From: Pseudomonadota bacterium | GTDB taxonomy: Bacteria > Cyanobacteriota > Vampirovibrionia > Obscuribacterales > Obscuribacteraceae | Direction of reading: 5' to 3' | Assembly: GCA_021324135.1 (NCBI GenBank) | Contig: JAJPJO010000380.1 | Span: 1 to 63,198, forward strand | DNA: 63,198 nucleotides | Shown: positions 1 through 8,801 of the stretch, in pieces | How the letters are laid out: every line of letters begins with the position of its first letter | Position numbering within the stretch: the stretch's first letter is position 1 | The notes under the pieces: model-generated | The model's input: only the letters and a program-made list of their open reading frames with translations | The model's database searches: none | Told to the model about the DNA's origin: nothing | Made by a program: the position numbers and the translations under genes

Positions 1-521
1 GAGAAAATCTGCGTGACCATGCAGATGGCTACTAATACTGCATACAGTGTCGAGCGTCGCCGCACGCGCTTATCCCCTCAATGCTCGCGTTGTACCTGCA
101 AACTTAGCTACCGACTGCACCCACACTGATCATTCTATTATGAGTATGAAATGGCACAAAGAGGTTATACCCCAGGTCGCTGTTAGGGCTCAAAGCCGCT
201 CCATTCACGAAGCCGAAAAGCTAGATAGATAGGGGCTTTTCGAAAATCATTTTGCGATATGTTGCGAAGTAATGAGTTGGTTTGCCGCAAACATTCGCGC
301 GAAATGAGCCTGGCGGATAAGATGGAAATTATCTGCGGGAGTCCGGTTTAAATTGCTGCGTTTGTCTTACGACAAGCGGGCGCGAGCATGGCGACTTGAA
401 CAAATGATTCATGCATGGCTATTCAAGCCATGTTGATTCGCTGTGGGGTTGTGAAAGAACCCATGCAAAATATGTGTGCTGATCATCATGCGTCTTGGCT
501 GCGCATGATGAAGGAGGTTCT
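1..521. other. Intergenic stretch, no supportable gene
   Basis: No convincing coding sequence is visible. The only open frame, at 47-232, lacks a ribosome binding site and resembles no family. Two hairpins are present: arms 214-221 and 235-242 (CGAAAAGC/GCTTTTCG) and a perfect inverted repeat at 414-432 (CATGGCT-5 nt-AGCCATG). The first could end a transcript from outside the window but has no T-run. The second lies about 90 nt upstream of the first gene and could be a leader hairpin or operator. Confidence 0.5.
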
Positions 522-1658
522 ATGGTTTGGTTAGAGTGGCTGAGAGCGCAATCGAAGAAGCATCAAGCAAAAAAATCCGAAGGGGAGGCTGAGAGAATTC
601 CACATACACAGGCAAGGCAGGGAACACAGAATAGGCAAGGAGCACGGAAGAAGCAGGAGGCACGCACGAGGCAAGAATCGCTCTTTGACCTAGATACTGA
701 AGCGATCGAGGACTTCAGAATTTCCGGTCCCTACACGAGCAAGAATCTGTCCGTTTTTCTCATTCATGGAAAGGATGTACCTGCGCTGAGCGATTTCTTG
801 ACCCTCGAGGAAGCGCTGGATCAGGGCAAAGTAATCGTGGAGGAAACGGGCAATGTCAGCGAGTTGCGCATCAAGAACTTGAGTGACAAGGATGTTTTTG
901 TTCAATCCGGCGATGTGGTCAAAGGCGGACGGCAAGATAGAGCATTGCAGTTCGACATGATTCTGACGCCCGAATCAGGCTTTGTGCCAATCAAAGCCTT
1001 TTGCGTCGAACGTGGCAGATGGAGCCGCCGCGGCTTGCAAGATGTCGACAGATTTACAGAAGCGCACGGTCATGTGGCGTATCGTTCGATGAAGATGGCA
1101 ATGAAGTACCGAGGCGATCAGCATGAGGTATGGCGCGAAGTGCACAACACTCAGTTGCGAAGCGCTTCCAATGCCAATATTCCACTATCCAAAGTGCAAA
1201 ACGCCGCGTCACCGACGAGCTATCAATTGACCTTGGAAACGCCGGAGGTCCAAAATGCGATTCAGGGTTACGTCGATGAACTGTCGAATGCACCGAATGC
1301 CACGCATGACGTAATAGGCTATGCGATTGCTATAAACGGCAGGGTCACCAACATCGATGTGTATGCTTCGAACGTGTTATTTGTAAAGATGTGGATGAAA
1401 CTTTTGAAGGCTTCGGCTCTTGAGGCATTGGGCGAGCTGAACTCAGCGCTGGGATTTGAGGCGCCGACAACCGACCAGGTGATCGCCATCATGACGGACG
1501 CCAATCAAGAAAAAGCTCAAGTTAAGGCAATGGCTGGGCAAAGCACTACAATTATGAAGGAGTCGAAGAGTAATTTGCTGTTCGAGACGCGTGACACCAA
1601 ATCTGGTGGTAGCTGGGTGCACCGCAATTACGCCATCAAAGAAGATGAGGCGAAATAG
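522..1658 (+). CDS. ARPP-1 / DUF6569-family protein
   Basis: A 378-residue protein. I chose ATG 522 because AAGGAGG lies 6 nt upstream; a TTG in the same frame at 495 would place that site inside the gene. Residues ~10-50 are a basic, Gln/Lys/Arg-rich, probably disordered segment. The rest (~55-370) resembles the ARPP-1 domain (ARG and Rhodanese-Phosphatase-superfamily associated), with the family-like stretches 'NLSDKDVFVQSGDVVKGGRQ' and 'ERGRWSRRG'. The molecular role of that family is not established; it is generally treated as a cytoplasmic domain of unknown function. No signal peptide or membrane segment is seen. The polytopic membrane protein gene starts 38 nt downstream on the same strand, so cotranscription is likely. 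Family assignment is from recalled motif similarity only. Confidence 0.7.
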   Translation: MVWLEWLRAQSKKHQAKKSEGEAERIPHTQARQGTQNRQGARKKQEARTRQESLFDLDTEAIEDFRISGPYTSKNLSVFLIHGKDVPALSDFLTLEEALDQGKVIVEETGNVSELRIKNLSDKDVFVQSGDVVKGGRQDRALQFDMILTPESGFVPIKAFCVERGRWSRRGLQDVDRFTEAHGHVAYRSMKMAMKYRGDQHEVWREVHNTQLRSASNANIPLSKVQNAASPTSYQLTLETPEVQNAIQGYVDELSNAPNATHDVIGYAIAINGRVTNIDVYASNVLFVKMWMKLLKASALEALGELNSALGFEAPTTDQVIAIMTDANQEKAQVKAMAGQSTTIMKESKSNLLFETRDTKSGGSWVHRNYAIKEDEAK

Positions 1659-1696
1659 GGTGCCACCATATCAGGTGCAACCATTCGCCTTAGAAA

Positions 1697-3961
1697 ATGA
1701 ACATTTGGAAGAGGCTATCACTAACACATAAAGCTCATTTGTTCAGCGCTCTTTGCCGGAGTTTGTTTACGAACATCTGTTGGATTTTTTCCACAAGCAT
1801 GTTTGTAAAGGTTGTGGGTAGTAAGGGTTATGCGCAGCTGTTCTTCTTCGCAAGCATAGCTGCGCTGCTCTACTATCTGTATTTTGCAATGCGCGGGCAC
1901 AAGAAATTCGAGCCCTACAATGTGTATCGCTGCGTTCTGCTTTTGACACTGCTCGTGTCAGTCGGCTGTTTCATGGAGCCATCCACGGCCGTCAATGAGC
2001 CAGTAAGGGAACTACTGCTGTATGCCTTTGTCGTTTCAGTCATGACCCTCGATCTGATCGGAACGACGCTCGGGCCGATCGTTTTGCAAAACTCAGTTAA
2101 TCCCGCCGTTTTCAAGCAAGTTTATCAGGGTATTGTCGGTGCGGAACTCGCCGCAAGAATCACAGGTGCAATGTTGGTTTGGCTATTCAGCCAGGGCAAT
2201 CAGTTCGTTTTACTCTATCCGCTTTCCTGGTGTCTTCTTGTTGCTCACTTTGTTTTGTTCGGTATCACTGTGCTGCGAATGCACAGGGCGCAATCCAAGG
2301 CGAGCACGAAAATCAGCGAGTCATCACCATCCATTGCAGTTGCGAATGTTTTCGAATCGTTGCGGTTCATCTTCACCAACCCACTTGTTCGAGTGGCTAT
2401 GACCGCAATGGTCTGGGCTACGGTAACGAAGTTTGTAATCGAAAATGTTTTCTACCAGTCGGCAGATGCGACCTTCTCGTCCGCCAGAGAACTTGCCTCC
2501 TTTGTGAGCGTGTTGAGCACGGTAATGTACGGGCTCTCCTTCGGGCTGCATCATCTAATAAATACAAATCTGAATTCACGAATGCAGTTAAGCCGACTGC
2601 TTAGCATTCAGCCAATCAATGTCCTGTTTTTTGGAAGCGCGGCCCTGTTACTTCCTCCGTTCTGGCCTCTGGTCTTACTGATGGTGACTTACAATGTAAT
2701 TCATCGCAGCATAGAGCTTCCCATCTCACGACAATGCCTCGTACCGGTGCCCGGTAGGCAAAGGTCCACGATTGTCTCCCTGATCTCTATGATTGTTGCA
2801 GTGGTCACGATCGTAACCAGCGGGCTCATGGCGGTTCTCAAAACCGGACTGATTCTGCAAGACTTTATTGTTTTCTTGCTTCTCCTTGGTTCGTCGGTTC
2901 TATTTATCGTGCCGAGTTTGGACTCGTATTATATTCGAAATCTTTGGAGCCTTCTTCATGAGGAACGCTCCGGTAATTGGCTTGAGGAGCCGCAAAGCAC
3001 TTCATTAGAGAGCGCACCACTGGAAGATCTAACTCTCCTCAATGATACCATCCGCGGTGAGCGCTTGGGAACATCCGATCAGCTCGCATCGGATCGCATA
3101 GTCTCGGACTACGCCTTTTCTTTTAATAAGACGAGACTGAAGGAAACTGTGATTGCTCATCGCAATCTGCTCAGTTCGGATAAGGCGGATGAAGTGCTTC
3201 GGGGTTTAAGGATCTGTTTTCTGTCGGGCTTTCCCTGGTTGCGAGCGCAACTACAGTCTGCCACCGCTTCCGGTGATCCCGGCATTCGCTCATATGCGCA
3301 GAAGGCACTGTACATCGAGAAGATCTTTAGTGATGGGCATCGTCTTTCTGCAATCTCGCGTAGGCGTATTAGAATGCTTGCCATCGATATGTTGCCGGAC
3401 GGTTCCGCTAAACCGCATGATACTACATGCAGTGCCTCGTACATTTCGAAATTGCAGATACTTTCTGCGATGAGTGATAGCCATACAGTCGAAGCGCTGA
3501 CAAGCGCTCTTGTAGATCAAAGATTTTCAGAACACAAATCCCTGCTGTTCGAGTGCGTTTCGGCGGATGAGCCGCCGGTGAGCTTGAAGCCAATAATCGA
3601 TCGAATGTTTCGTACTGACTACAAGAGCGCGGGCATTTATCGCGAACTGCTGCATGCGCTGCCTTTTGGAAAAAACGCACCGGAGATCCGCTCAATCCTC
3701 TCATCAATGTTGGATAAACTGAATGAGGACGCGGCGAAGGCAGATGCGAACGCGGACCGCATGACCGTTTTGATGCATACATTATTCATTGACGAGTACA
3801 GACTGGGCTCATCCGAGCGCGAGGAAACGCTCATAGGCACCATCGCCGAGTTTCCTGATTTTTCGAGAGACGAACGCGCAATCGTCTTCGACATGCATCT
3901 CTCATTTTTGAAGCGGAGCGAATTTTTTCGTCACTGGGAGTGTCTTTTGCATGCCGACTGA
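1697..3961 (+). CDS. Polytopic membrane protein, NTT (Npt1/Npt2)-like, with helical cytosolic tail
   Basis: A 754-residue protein in two parts. Residues ~10-430 contain about ten to twelve hydrophobic segments arranged like the ATP/ADP translocase (NTT/TLC) branch of major facilitator-like carriers, for example 'GAELAARITGAMLVWLFSQ' and 'PISRQCLVPVPGRQRSTIV'. Residues ~440-754 are soluble and rich in amphipathic helices, as in bacterial NTT-like proteins that carry HEAT-type repeats. A transported substrate cannot be read from the sequence; nucleotide exchange is characterised only for NTTs of intracellular bacteria and plastids, and many free-living homologues have no known function. The start has only a weak ribosome site. 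It lies 38 nt behind the ARPP-1 gene, probably in one transcript. It could instead be a generic MFS-like sensor or carrier. Confidence 0.5.
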   Translation: MNIWKRLSLTHKAHLFSALCRSLFTNICWIFSTSMFVKVVGSKGYAQLFFFASIAALLYYLYFAMRGHKKFEPYNVYRCVLLLTLLVSVGCFMEPSTAVNEPVRELLLYAFVVSVMTLDLIGTTLGPIVLQNSVNPAVFKQVYQGIVGAELAARITGAMLVWLFSQGNQFVLLYPLSWCLLVAHFVLFGITVLRMHRAQSKASTKISESSPSIAVANVFESLRFIFTNPLVRVAMTAMVWATVTKFVIENVFYQSADATFSSARELASFVSVLSTVMYGLSFGLHHLINTNLNSRMQLSRLLSIQPINVLFFGSAALLLPPFWPLVLLMVTYNVIHRSIELPISRQCLVPVPGRQRSTIVSLISMIVAVVTIVTSGLMAVLKTGLILQDFIVFLLLLGSSVLFIVPSLDSYYIRNLWSLLHEERSGNWLEEPQSTSLESAPLEDLTLLNDTIRGERLGTSDQLASDRIVSDYAFSFNKTRLKETVIAHRNLLSSDKADEVLRGLRICFLSGFPWLRAQLQSATASGDPGIRSYAQKALYIEKIFSDGHRLSAISRRRIRMLAIDMLPDGSAKPHDTTCSASYISKLQILSAMSDSHTVEALTSALVDQRFSEHKSLLFECVSADEPPVSLKPIIDRMFRTDYKSAGIYRELLHALPFGKNAPEIRSILSSMLDKLNEDAAKADANADRMTVLMHTLFIDEYRLGSSEREETLIGTIAEFPDFSRDERAIVFDMHLSFLKRSEFFRHWECLLHAD

Positions 3962-4041
3962 GCAAAGGGCGGCCGAGCGCACCCTCACTGCCTGATGCCA
4001 GAATCTGCCCAGGCAGGATCGCTAGACCGGGATGCTAACCT

Positions 4042-4083
4042 CGTTTGAGGTTCAGTTCCTGCACGTTTGAGGTTGAGTTCCTG
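4042..4083. repeat. Two-copy direct repeat, 22-bp period
   Basis: Copies at 4042-4061 and 4064-4083 are identical at 19 of 20 positions (unit begins CGTTTGAGGTT and ends GTTCCTG), separated by 2 nt. They sit between the converging membrane-protein and helicase genes. No protein or terminator is associated; a small local duplication is the simplest reading. Confidence 0.75.
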
Positions 4084-4089
4084 AAAAGA

Positions 4090-5241
4090 TTACCAGCGGC
4101 GCCCGAGTTTGCGACGGGCTAGACTGCGGACCGGCTGAAGCGGCGCATCGCCTAATTGATGACCGACAGCCTTTTCAATGTCGCGGACCAGGTGCCTTTG
4201 CTCTTGCGAAATGAAGGACAGGGCTGTTCCAGAACGACCGGCGCGGCCTGTGCGACCGATGCGGTGAATGTAATCGTGCGGACTCTCCGGTAGATCGTAA
4301 TTGATCACGTGCGATATAACCGGAATGTCGAGTCCTCGCGCAGCCACATCAGTGGCTACCAATACCGAGAATTTTCCTTCTCTGTATTTCTTCAAGGTCC
4401 TTTCGCGCTGCGACTGGGCGATATCACTATGGATCTCTTCGGCGGGTACATTCGCATCACGCAAGCGTTCCTTTACCCAGCTGGCCTTTCGTTTTGTGCT
4501 CGTGAAAACAAGAGTCGATGTGCAGTTAATGTCACGCAGAACCTTGAGCAAAAGATCGTCTTTGTCGAACTCATCAACATACAAAAACTTTTGCTCGATG
4601 GTATCAGCTTCAATCGTTTTCCCTTGAACTTTTACTGTCACAGGAGCCGTTGTAAACGCTTGTGCCAGATAGGCAACCTGAGCATCAATCGTCGCAGAGA
4701 ACAAGAGCGTTTGCCGCTCTTTAGGAACGTAGCGATTGATCGTGCGAAGCTGGGGCGCGAATCCCATGTCAAGCAATCGGTCCGCTTCGTCGAGAACCAA
4801 TATCTCGACATTCTTCAAATCGACGAGGTGTCGCTGCAAGCAATCTATGAGTCTGCCTGGAGTCGCTACTACGATGTCGACTGTTCCTTTGAGCGCTCGA
4901 ATCTGATCGCCCATTCCGGTGCCACCATATAAGGTGACTACTTTCAGCCCTCGATTGCTGCTGAACAGCTTGAACTGCCCTGCTACTTGAAGGGCAAGCT
5001 CCCGCGTTGGACATAGAATCAGAGCACGCGGTTGCTTATCCGGCTCATCCAGACAATCGATGATCGGAAGGGCAAAAGCCGCCGTTTTCCCAGATCCAGT
5101 TTGCGCTGAGGCCAACAGGTCCCTACCGGCGAGAACGTGTTCGATCGAACTTAGTTGAATCTCGGTTGGTACTTCGTATCCCGCATCCTTAAGTGCGGCA
5201 AGAGTTGGCTTGGACAATCCAAGCTCTGCAAATTTAGTCAA
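4090..5241 (-). CDS. DEAD-box ATP-dependent RNA helicase, RhlE-like
   Basis: A 383-residue cytoplasmic RNA helicase that unwinds short RNA duplexes using ATP. All core motifs are present in order: Q motif (~res 3-28), Walker A AQTGSGKT (46-53), PTRELA, DEAD (~150), SAT (~180), ARGLDIP (~300) and HRIGRTGR (~325). It ends in a short basic tail, shorter than in E. coli RhlE, so it has essentially only the catalytic core. The start codon is TTG at 5241-5239, supported by AAGGA 7 nt upstream; no better ATG exists near the Q motif. In bacteria such helicases act in ribosome assembly, RNA decay and cold adaptation; which applies here cannot be told. Upstream lies a gene-free region shared with the Nramp leader. 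Confidence 0.93.
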   Translation of the reverse strand: MTKFAELGLSKPTLAALKDAGYEVPTEIQLSSIEHVLAGRDLLASAQTGSGKTAAFALPIIDCLDEPDKQPRALILCPTRELALQVAGQFKLFSSNRGLKVVTLYGGTGMGDQIRALKGTVDIVVATPGRLIDCLQRHLVDLKNVEILVLDEADRLLDMGFAPQLRTINRYVPKERQTLLFSATIDAQVAYLAQAFTTAPVTVKVQGKTIEADTIEQKFLYVDEFDKDDLLLKVLRDINCTSTLVFTSTKRKASWVKERLRDANVPAEEIHSDIAQSQRERTLKKYREGKFSVLVATDVAARGLDIPVISHVINYDLPESPHDYIHRIGRTGRAGRSGTALSFISQEQRHLVRDIEKAVGHQLGDAPLQPVRSLARRKLGRRW

Positions 5242-5552
5242 TGTAAAATCCTTCTTATAATTATCGTGAATGACCTTCTGCGGTCATTTCCTCATGCCTT
5301 GCTGAGTTTCAGGCAACATTCTTTTGAAACTTGACCTGGTGTGGACATTGCCCTATCGCATCGAAATCGCGAATTTTTCTCCCATACAACCAGGAGCTTG
5401 ATAACAAGCTTAACTGAAGTATGCCATAAATTACTCAGGATGTCAAAGTCGCTGTCGGGCGGAACTTTGCGAACTGATTGTCGTCGACTCATTTGTGGCA
5501 AGTGGGCGATTTGCGCCACTTAGCCGTTCCTTTTTCGCGTGGAGGCAGAGTT

Positions 5553-5633
5553 ATGTCGATCAACATCAAAAGACTCGATGCACATTTGCTCGCCAAAATC
5601 CTCGCGCGACCCTCTAGTAGAGTGCGGGCGTAA
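5553..5633 (+). CDS. Putative 26-residue leader peptide upstream of the Nramp gene
   Basis: ATG 5553 is preceded by GGAGG with 7 nt spacing, a better ribosome site than many genes in this window. The frame encodes 26 residues, basic and Arg-rich at the end (codons CGA, AGA, CGG among the last ten), and stops at TAA 5631-5633. That stop codon lies inside the internal loop of a stable stem (5625-5658). Such a layout matches leader peptides that couple translation to expression of the next gene, but no homologue is known to me and translation is unproven. A second mini-frame of 6 codons at 5718-5738 also has GGAG upstream. Confidence 0.35.
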   Translation: MSINIKRLDAHLLAKILARPSSRVRA

Positions 5634-5658
5634 GGCCTGGCTTGTGCCGTCGCGCCCG
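5625..5658 (+). promoter_or_regulatory. Stem-loop at the end of the leader ORF
   Basis: The outer stem CGGGCG (5625-5630) pairs with CGCCCG (5653-5658); an inner GGC/GCC stem (5634-5636 with 5646-5648) closes the loop. The TAA of the 26-codon frame forms the internal loop. A ribosome terminating there would disrupt the stem. No T-run follows, so it is not an intrinsic terminator by itself. Confidence 0.4.
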
Positions 5659-5830
5659 AGCGTTTAACTGTTGGCGAACACTTCCAGAGTGCTTATTGAC
5701 CCATTGATTGGAGCATTATGAGACGCACTGGCAAGTGAGCGGCTGGTAATCGCTCGTTCGAATTTCGTCATAAGCTCAGCAATTACGCCTGTTTCCCAGG
5801 ATCACTCGATTGGCGATGGAGGGTCAGGTC

Positions 5831-7324
5831 ATGACGAAATTTCTACATGGAACGGTAAATGCACGCTCCGGCACTGTAATTGGCGACGAGAGCATTGTTC
5901 TCGTCGCGCCTATCGATGAGCTGGATGTAGAGTGCATATGCCAGCTCGAGCTGGTTCCTGTGGAGGACGTGCCCGTCACTGAATCCCAGGAAGGGGTCAG
6001 GGATGGTCGCCCAACTCAGAGGGAAGGTCCAGCGACTCATGCAGACGGTCCGGCCGCGCAAGCGGAAGGGAGTGCGCCTGGTTTCTGGGCTCAGCTTGGA
6101 CCGGGGCTGATTGCGGGCGCATCCGATGACGACCCATCGGGAATCGCCACTTGCGCCATGGCCGGTGCGATCTACGGATACGGCACCTTGTGCACTGCCG
6201 TGATTACTTATCCTATGATGGCCGTCATTCAGTACATATGCGCCAAGATCGGCATGGTAACCGGATTAGGGCTTGCTGATGTTTTGAAGAGCCACTACCC
6301 GAAAAAATGGCTCTATGCAGCCGTCATGACGTTGTTCATCGCCAACACGATCAATGCCGGCACCGACCTTGGTGCCATGGCCGCTGCTGTAAACCTGCTC
6401 GTCCCACAGCTGCCCGTATGGCTCCTGGTCATGCCTATAACCGCCGCTATTCTGCTCATACAGGTTCTCGGCTCCTATCAGTTGATTGCCCGTATATTCA
6501 AATGGCTTCTGCTTTCGCTATTTGCCTACATCATCACCGCCTTCTGTGTTCATGCCGATTTCGCAGAAGTGCTGCACAACACATTCATGCCCAGATTACA
6601 CTTTGACGCCGGGCTGCTATCCATGCTCGTCGCCTTGCTTGGCACGACGATTTCCCCCTACTTGTTCTTCTGGCAGGCAGACCAGGAGGTCGAGGAGCAA
6701 ATCAAATTTGGAAACAAGAATCCTCGCCGTAACCCCGGCGCTAATCCTCGAAAACTGCGGCAGCGGGCATGGGATGTGGCAATCGGCATGTTGGTTTCGA
6801 ACGTAGTGATGTTTTTCATCATTCTTACGACTGGTGCGACCCTGTATAAAGCAGGGATAACCAACATCGATTCAGCGGCACAAGCGGCTCTTGCCCTGCG
6901 ACCCCTCGCCGGGGATCTTTCGTACTGGCTCTTCGCCCTGGGAATTATCGGCACCGGCTTCCTTGCCGTTCCGGTTCTGACCGCATCTGCCAGTTATGCC
7001 GTTTGCCAGACCTTTGGCTGGCGGCATGGGCTGCGGCGAAGATTCGTTCGCGCGCGCTGCTTCTACCGCACCATTGCATTATCAATGCTCCTCGGTATGC
7101 TGTTGAATTACATCGGCGTCAATCCGATTCATGCCTTGTATTGGACTGCCATTCTCAACGGTGTTCTGGCTCCGCCACTGCTTCTTCTCATCATGTTGAT
7201 TTCCAATAATAAGAAGATCATGGGAGAGCACACCAACAATCCGGCGCTAAACATGGTTGGATTTGGAACGACATTCGTGATGTTCGCCGCTGCAGTGGCA
7301 ATGATCTATGCTCAGCTGCATTGA
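5831..7324 (+). CDS. Nramp-family divalent metal transporter with N-terminal extension
   Basis: A 497-residue inner-membrane transporter, proton-coupled metal uptake by family analogy. ATG 5831 is chosen because GGAGGG lies 7 nt upstream; a TTG at 5810 would swallow that site. Residues 1-85 are a soluble extension: a small beta-rich stretch followed by a polar linker. About eleven hydrophobic segments follow. In TM1 the metal-binding DPGN motif of classical MntH/DMT1 proteins reads DPSG (~101-104, inside SDDDPSG). In TM6 the MPH motif reads SPY (GTTISPY). The missing Met is the residue linked to preference for transition metals over Ca and Mg, so Mn/Fe specificity should not be assumed. This divergent clade is common in bacteria and little characterised. 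The long leader upstream suggests metal-responsive control. Confidence 0.85.
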   Translation: MTKFLHGTVNARSGTVIGDESIVLVAPIDELDVECICQLELVPVEDVPVTESQEGVRDGRPTQREGPATHADGPAAQAEGSAPGFWAQLGPGLIAGASDDDPSGIATCAMAGAIYGYGTLCTAVITYPMMAVIQYICAKIGMVTGLGLADVLKSHYPKKWLYAAVMTLFIANTINAGTDLGAMAAAVNLLVPQLPVWLLVMPITAAILLIQVLGSYQLIARIFKWLLLSLFAYIITAFCVHADFAEVLHNTFMPRLHFDAGLLSMLVALLGTTISPYLFFWQADQEVEEQIKFGNKNPRRNPGANPRKLRQRAWDVAIGMLVSNVVMFFIILTTGATLYKAGITNIDSAAQAALALRPLAGDLSYWLFALGIIGTGFLAVPVLTASASYAVCQTFGWRHGLRRRFVRARCFYRTIALSMLLGMLLNYIGVNPIHALYWTAILNGVLAPPLLLLIMLISNNKKIMGEHTNNPALNMVGFGTTFVMFAAAVAMIYAQLH

Positions 7325-7334
7325 TGAACAGCCA

Positions 7335-8162
7335 TTAGCGGTCGAGTTTGCGTATGCGCTTGCGAATGCTGCTTGCCCTTTCTTTCAACTCCATGGCTTT
7401 ATCAGGCAGGTTCTCGAGTTGAAACAGGTCTGCCGCTATATCCAAGAAATCCGCCAGCTCAGGGTGTTGACCGCCGGTTATAAATTCAAAATTAGTGATC
7501 GCCTTTTCAATGTGCTCCTCAGCATCGTTGAATAAGCCTTTCTTGGCCTCTAATAGCCCCATGATCAGAAGAACTTCGGAAAATAGTTTTGTGTCCCGCA
7601 ACTTGTTGGTGGTATCGCATATGGTGTAAGCGCGCTCGATATGCTGAGTTGCTTCTGGAAGCAGATCACGTTTGTAATAGAGGTGAGCAAGATCCTTTTC
7701 CGCCTCGGCGACGAGCTCCTTGTTATTTCCGGTCAATCCAGCCGTTATGGCAAGGCTCTTGTTGAGCAACTCTTCTGCTTGGGCAAACTGATCCGTCTTT
7801 AAATAAAGTTTTGCCAGGTCGTTGTAATCTACTGCCAGAGAGAGACACTTCGATTGAAGAGCTGTCTGGTCGATTTTAAGCACATGTTTGTACAATTCCT
7901 CTGCCTCAGAAAAACGCCCCAGCTCGCAGAAGCATTTGGCCATGCCCAGATGCGCTTCGACAAGATCTTCGTCCTTCATGCCCAGCGACTCGGCCGCGGT
8001 CAAGCCCCGAATATAGTGTCTTGATGCGGCAAGATACAATCCCCGTTCGTACGCCATGCGGGCCAACTCGATATGAGTTGTCCAGGAGTTGGATCTTGTA
8101 TCTGTGCTGTTTGTCGTGAAGTTGCTCATTAGACTAAAATTGCTCAAAGCTATTATTCTCAT
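7335..8162 (-). CDS. TPR-repeat protein coupled to the HxlR regulator
   Basis: A 275-residue protein with about five tetratricopeptide repeats of the kinesin-light-chain type (e.g. 'FSEAEELYKHVLKIDQ', 'FAQAEELLNKSLAIT', 'FNDAEEHIEKAITNFE'), a protein-binding solenoid with no catalytic motif. It has no signal peptide, so it is cytoplasmic. Its ATG (8162) directly abuts the TGA of the regulator gene (8165-8163), and AGAAGG lies just upstream inside that gene, so translation is probably coupled. The genomic link suggests that it binds or modulates the regulator or the products it controls; that is inference. Its stop faces the Nramp gene, whose stop is 10 nt away. Confidence 0.8.
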   Translation of the reverse strand: MRIIALSNFSLMSNFTTNSTDTRSNSWTTHIELARMAYERGLYLAASRHYIRGLTAAESLGMKDEDLVEAHLGMAKCFCELGRFSEAEELYKHVLKIDQTALQSKCLSLAVDYNDLAKLYLKTDQFAQAEELLNKSLAITAGLTGNNKELVAEAEKDLAHLYYKRDLLPEATQHIERAYTICDTTNKLRDTKLFSEVLLIMGLLEAKKGLFNDAEEHIEKAITNFEFITGGQHPELADFLDIAADLFQLENLPDKAMELKERASSIRKRIRKLDR

Positions 8163-8618
8163 TCAATACCTTCTTTCCCTGTTTCTATTACCGTCCTGCG
8201 GCCTCACGGGGCAATAGAATTCAGCCGAGGAAGCAACAGCAGAATGACAATCGCTTTCCATCGGACAGACGCACTCCACTTCCATGAGTTCACTTGCCAG
8301 CTGCTTGAGACTGACAAGTATCGAGAAGAGCTTTTTGCCGCGATCGGTTATTCTGTGCTCGACCTTTTGCGGCTCCTCAATCGACTCGATCATTCCTGCT
8401 GCTTTCAGCGCCTTCAGGCGTTCTTGCAAACACTTCATGCTCAAACCGGGAATCAGGCGGAGGAATCGTCGCGTGCGAACCGGACCAATAGAAAGCTCAC
8501 GCATGATCTCGGTAGTCCACTTGGCGCTGATCAAATGCAGCACGGCGTTGATCGGGCACGCGCTTTCAGGCTTGTGTTGAGGGTTTTGCTCGGTTTGATT
8601 TTGCTGGACTGAAAGCAT
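8163..8618 (-). CDS. HxlR-family winged-helix transcriptional regulator
   Basis: A 151-residue DNA-binding protein. Residues ~20-105 match the HxlR domain: 'CPINAVLHLISAKWTTEIMR', then 'FLRLIPGLSMKCLQERLKAL', then the wing 'KVEHRITDRGKKLF'. Cys21 occupies the N-terminal position that acts as a redox or electrophile sensor in YodB/HypR-type members. Unusually, the C-terminal tail holds four more Cys (ECVCP, SDCH, FYCP), which could bind metal or sense redox state. The gene is divergent from the hox operon (hoxE starts 237 bp away), and an inverted repeat at 8648-8666 lies between them. It is therefore a candidate regulator of hydrogenase expression and of its own operon; no binding data exist. 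Confidence 0.87.
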   Translation of the reverse strand: MLSVQQNQTEQNPQHKPESACPINAVLHLISAKWTTEIMRELSIGPVRTRRFLRLIPGLSMKCLQERLKALKAAGMIESIEEPQKVEHRITDRGKKLFSILVSLKQLASELMEVECVCPMESDCHSAVASSAEFYCPVRPQDGNRNRERRY

Positions 8619-8647
8619 GTTTTGACTCGACTTTTATGGACCGGTTG

Positions 8648-8666
8648 GGCTCGACTGCCTCGAGCC
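8648..8666. promoter_or_regulatory. Perfect inverted repeat, candidate HxlR operator
   Basis: GGCTCGA (8648-8654) and TCGAGCC (8660-8666) form a perfect 7-bp dyad with a 5-nt spacer, 30 bp upstream of the regulator start. HxlR proteins bind as dimers to dyad sites near their own promoters, so this is a plausible autoregulatory operator. A leader hairpin is the alternative. Confidence 0.4.
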
Positions 8667-8772
8667 GTTTTGTTTCAACTTTAGGCAGTGAAGCCGGGTC
8701 GGCGCATCATTCCCAGGGCTGATTATTTGCAGGGATGGGCAATCTCACAGGAGCCGGGAGCTATTCAGCCAT

Positions 8773-8801
8773 TTGGTTGATTCCTCCGCCGCTCCCATAA
8801 T
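8773..8801 (+). promoter_or_regulatory. Candidate sigma-70-type promoter of the hox operon
   Basis: TTGGTT (8773-8778), 17-nt spacer, CATAAT (8796-8801). The -10 matches consensus at five of six positions; the -35 is weak. It would give a transcript start near 8808, about 47 nt upstream of hoxE. Confidence 0.35.

Larger units (their letters stand above)
5242..5830. other. Gene-poor divergent region with the Nramp leader
   Basis: About 590 bp between the divergent helicase and Nramp genes. The left half (5242-5530) shows nothing I can support; frames on both strands there lack start signals or similarity. The right half (about 5530-5830) looks like a transcribed leader, with two small frames preceded by ribosome sites and a stable stem (see separate entries). 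I looked for the conserved yybP-ykoY manganese-riboswitch motifs and did not find them. Unusual leader length for a transporter gene suggests post-initiation control. Confidence 0.5.

Noticed and set aside
47-232. 61-codon frame at the left edge
   Set aside because: No ribosome site, no recognisable product and overlap with a hairpin.
5736-5790. tRNA-like T-arm (GTTCGAATTTC)
   Set aside because: No cloverleaf, acceptor stem or anticodon arm can be formed around it.
5242-5830. yybP-ykoY manganese riboswitch before the Nramp gene
   Set aside because: The conserved loop motifs of that class are not present.
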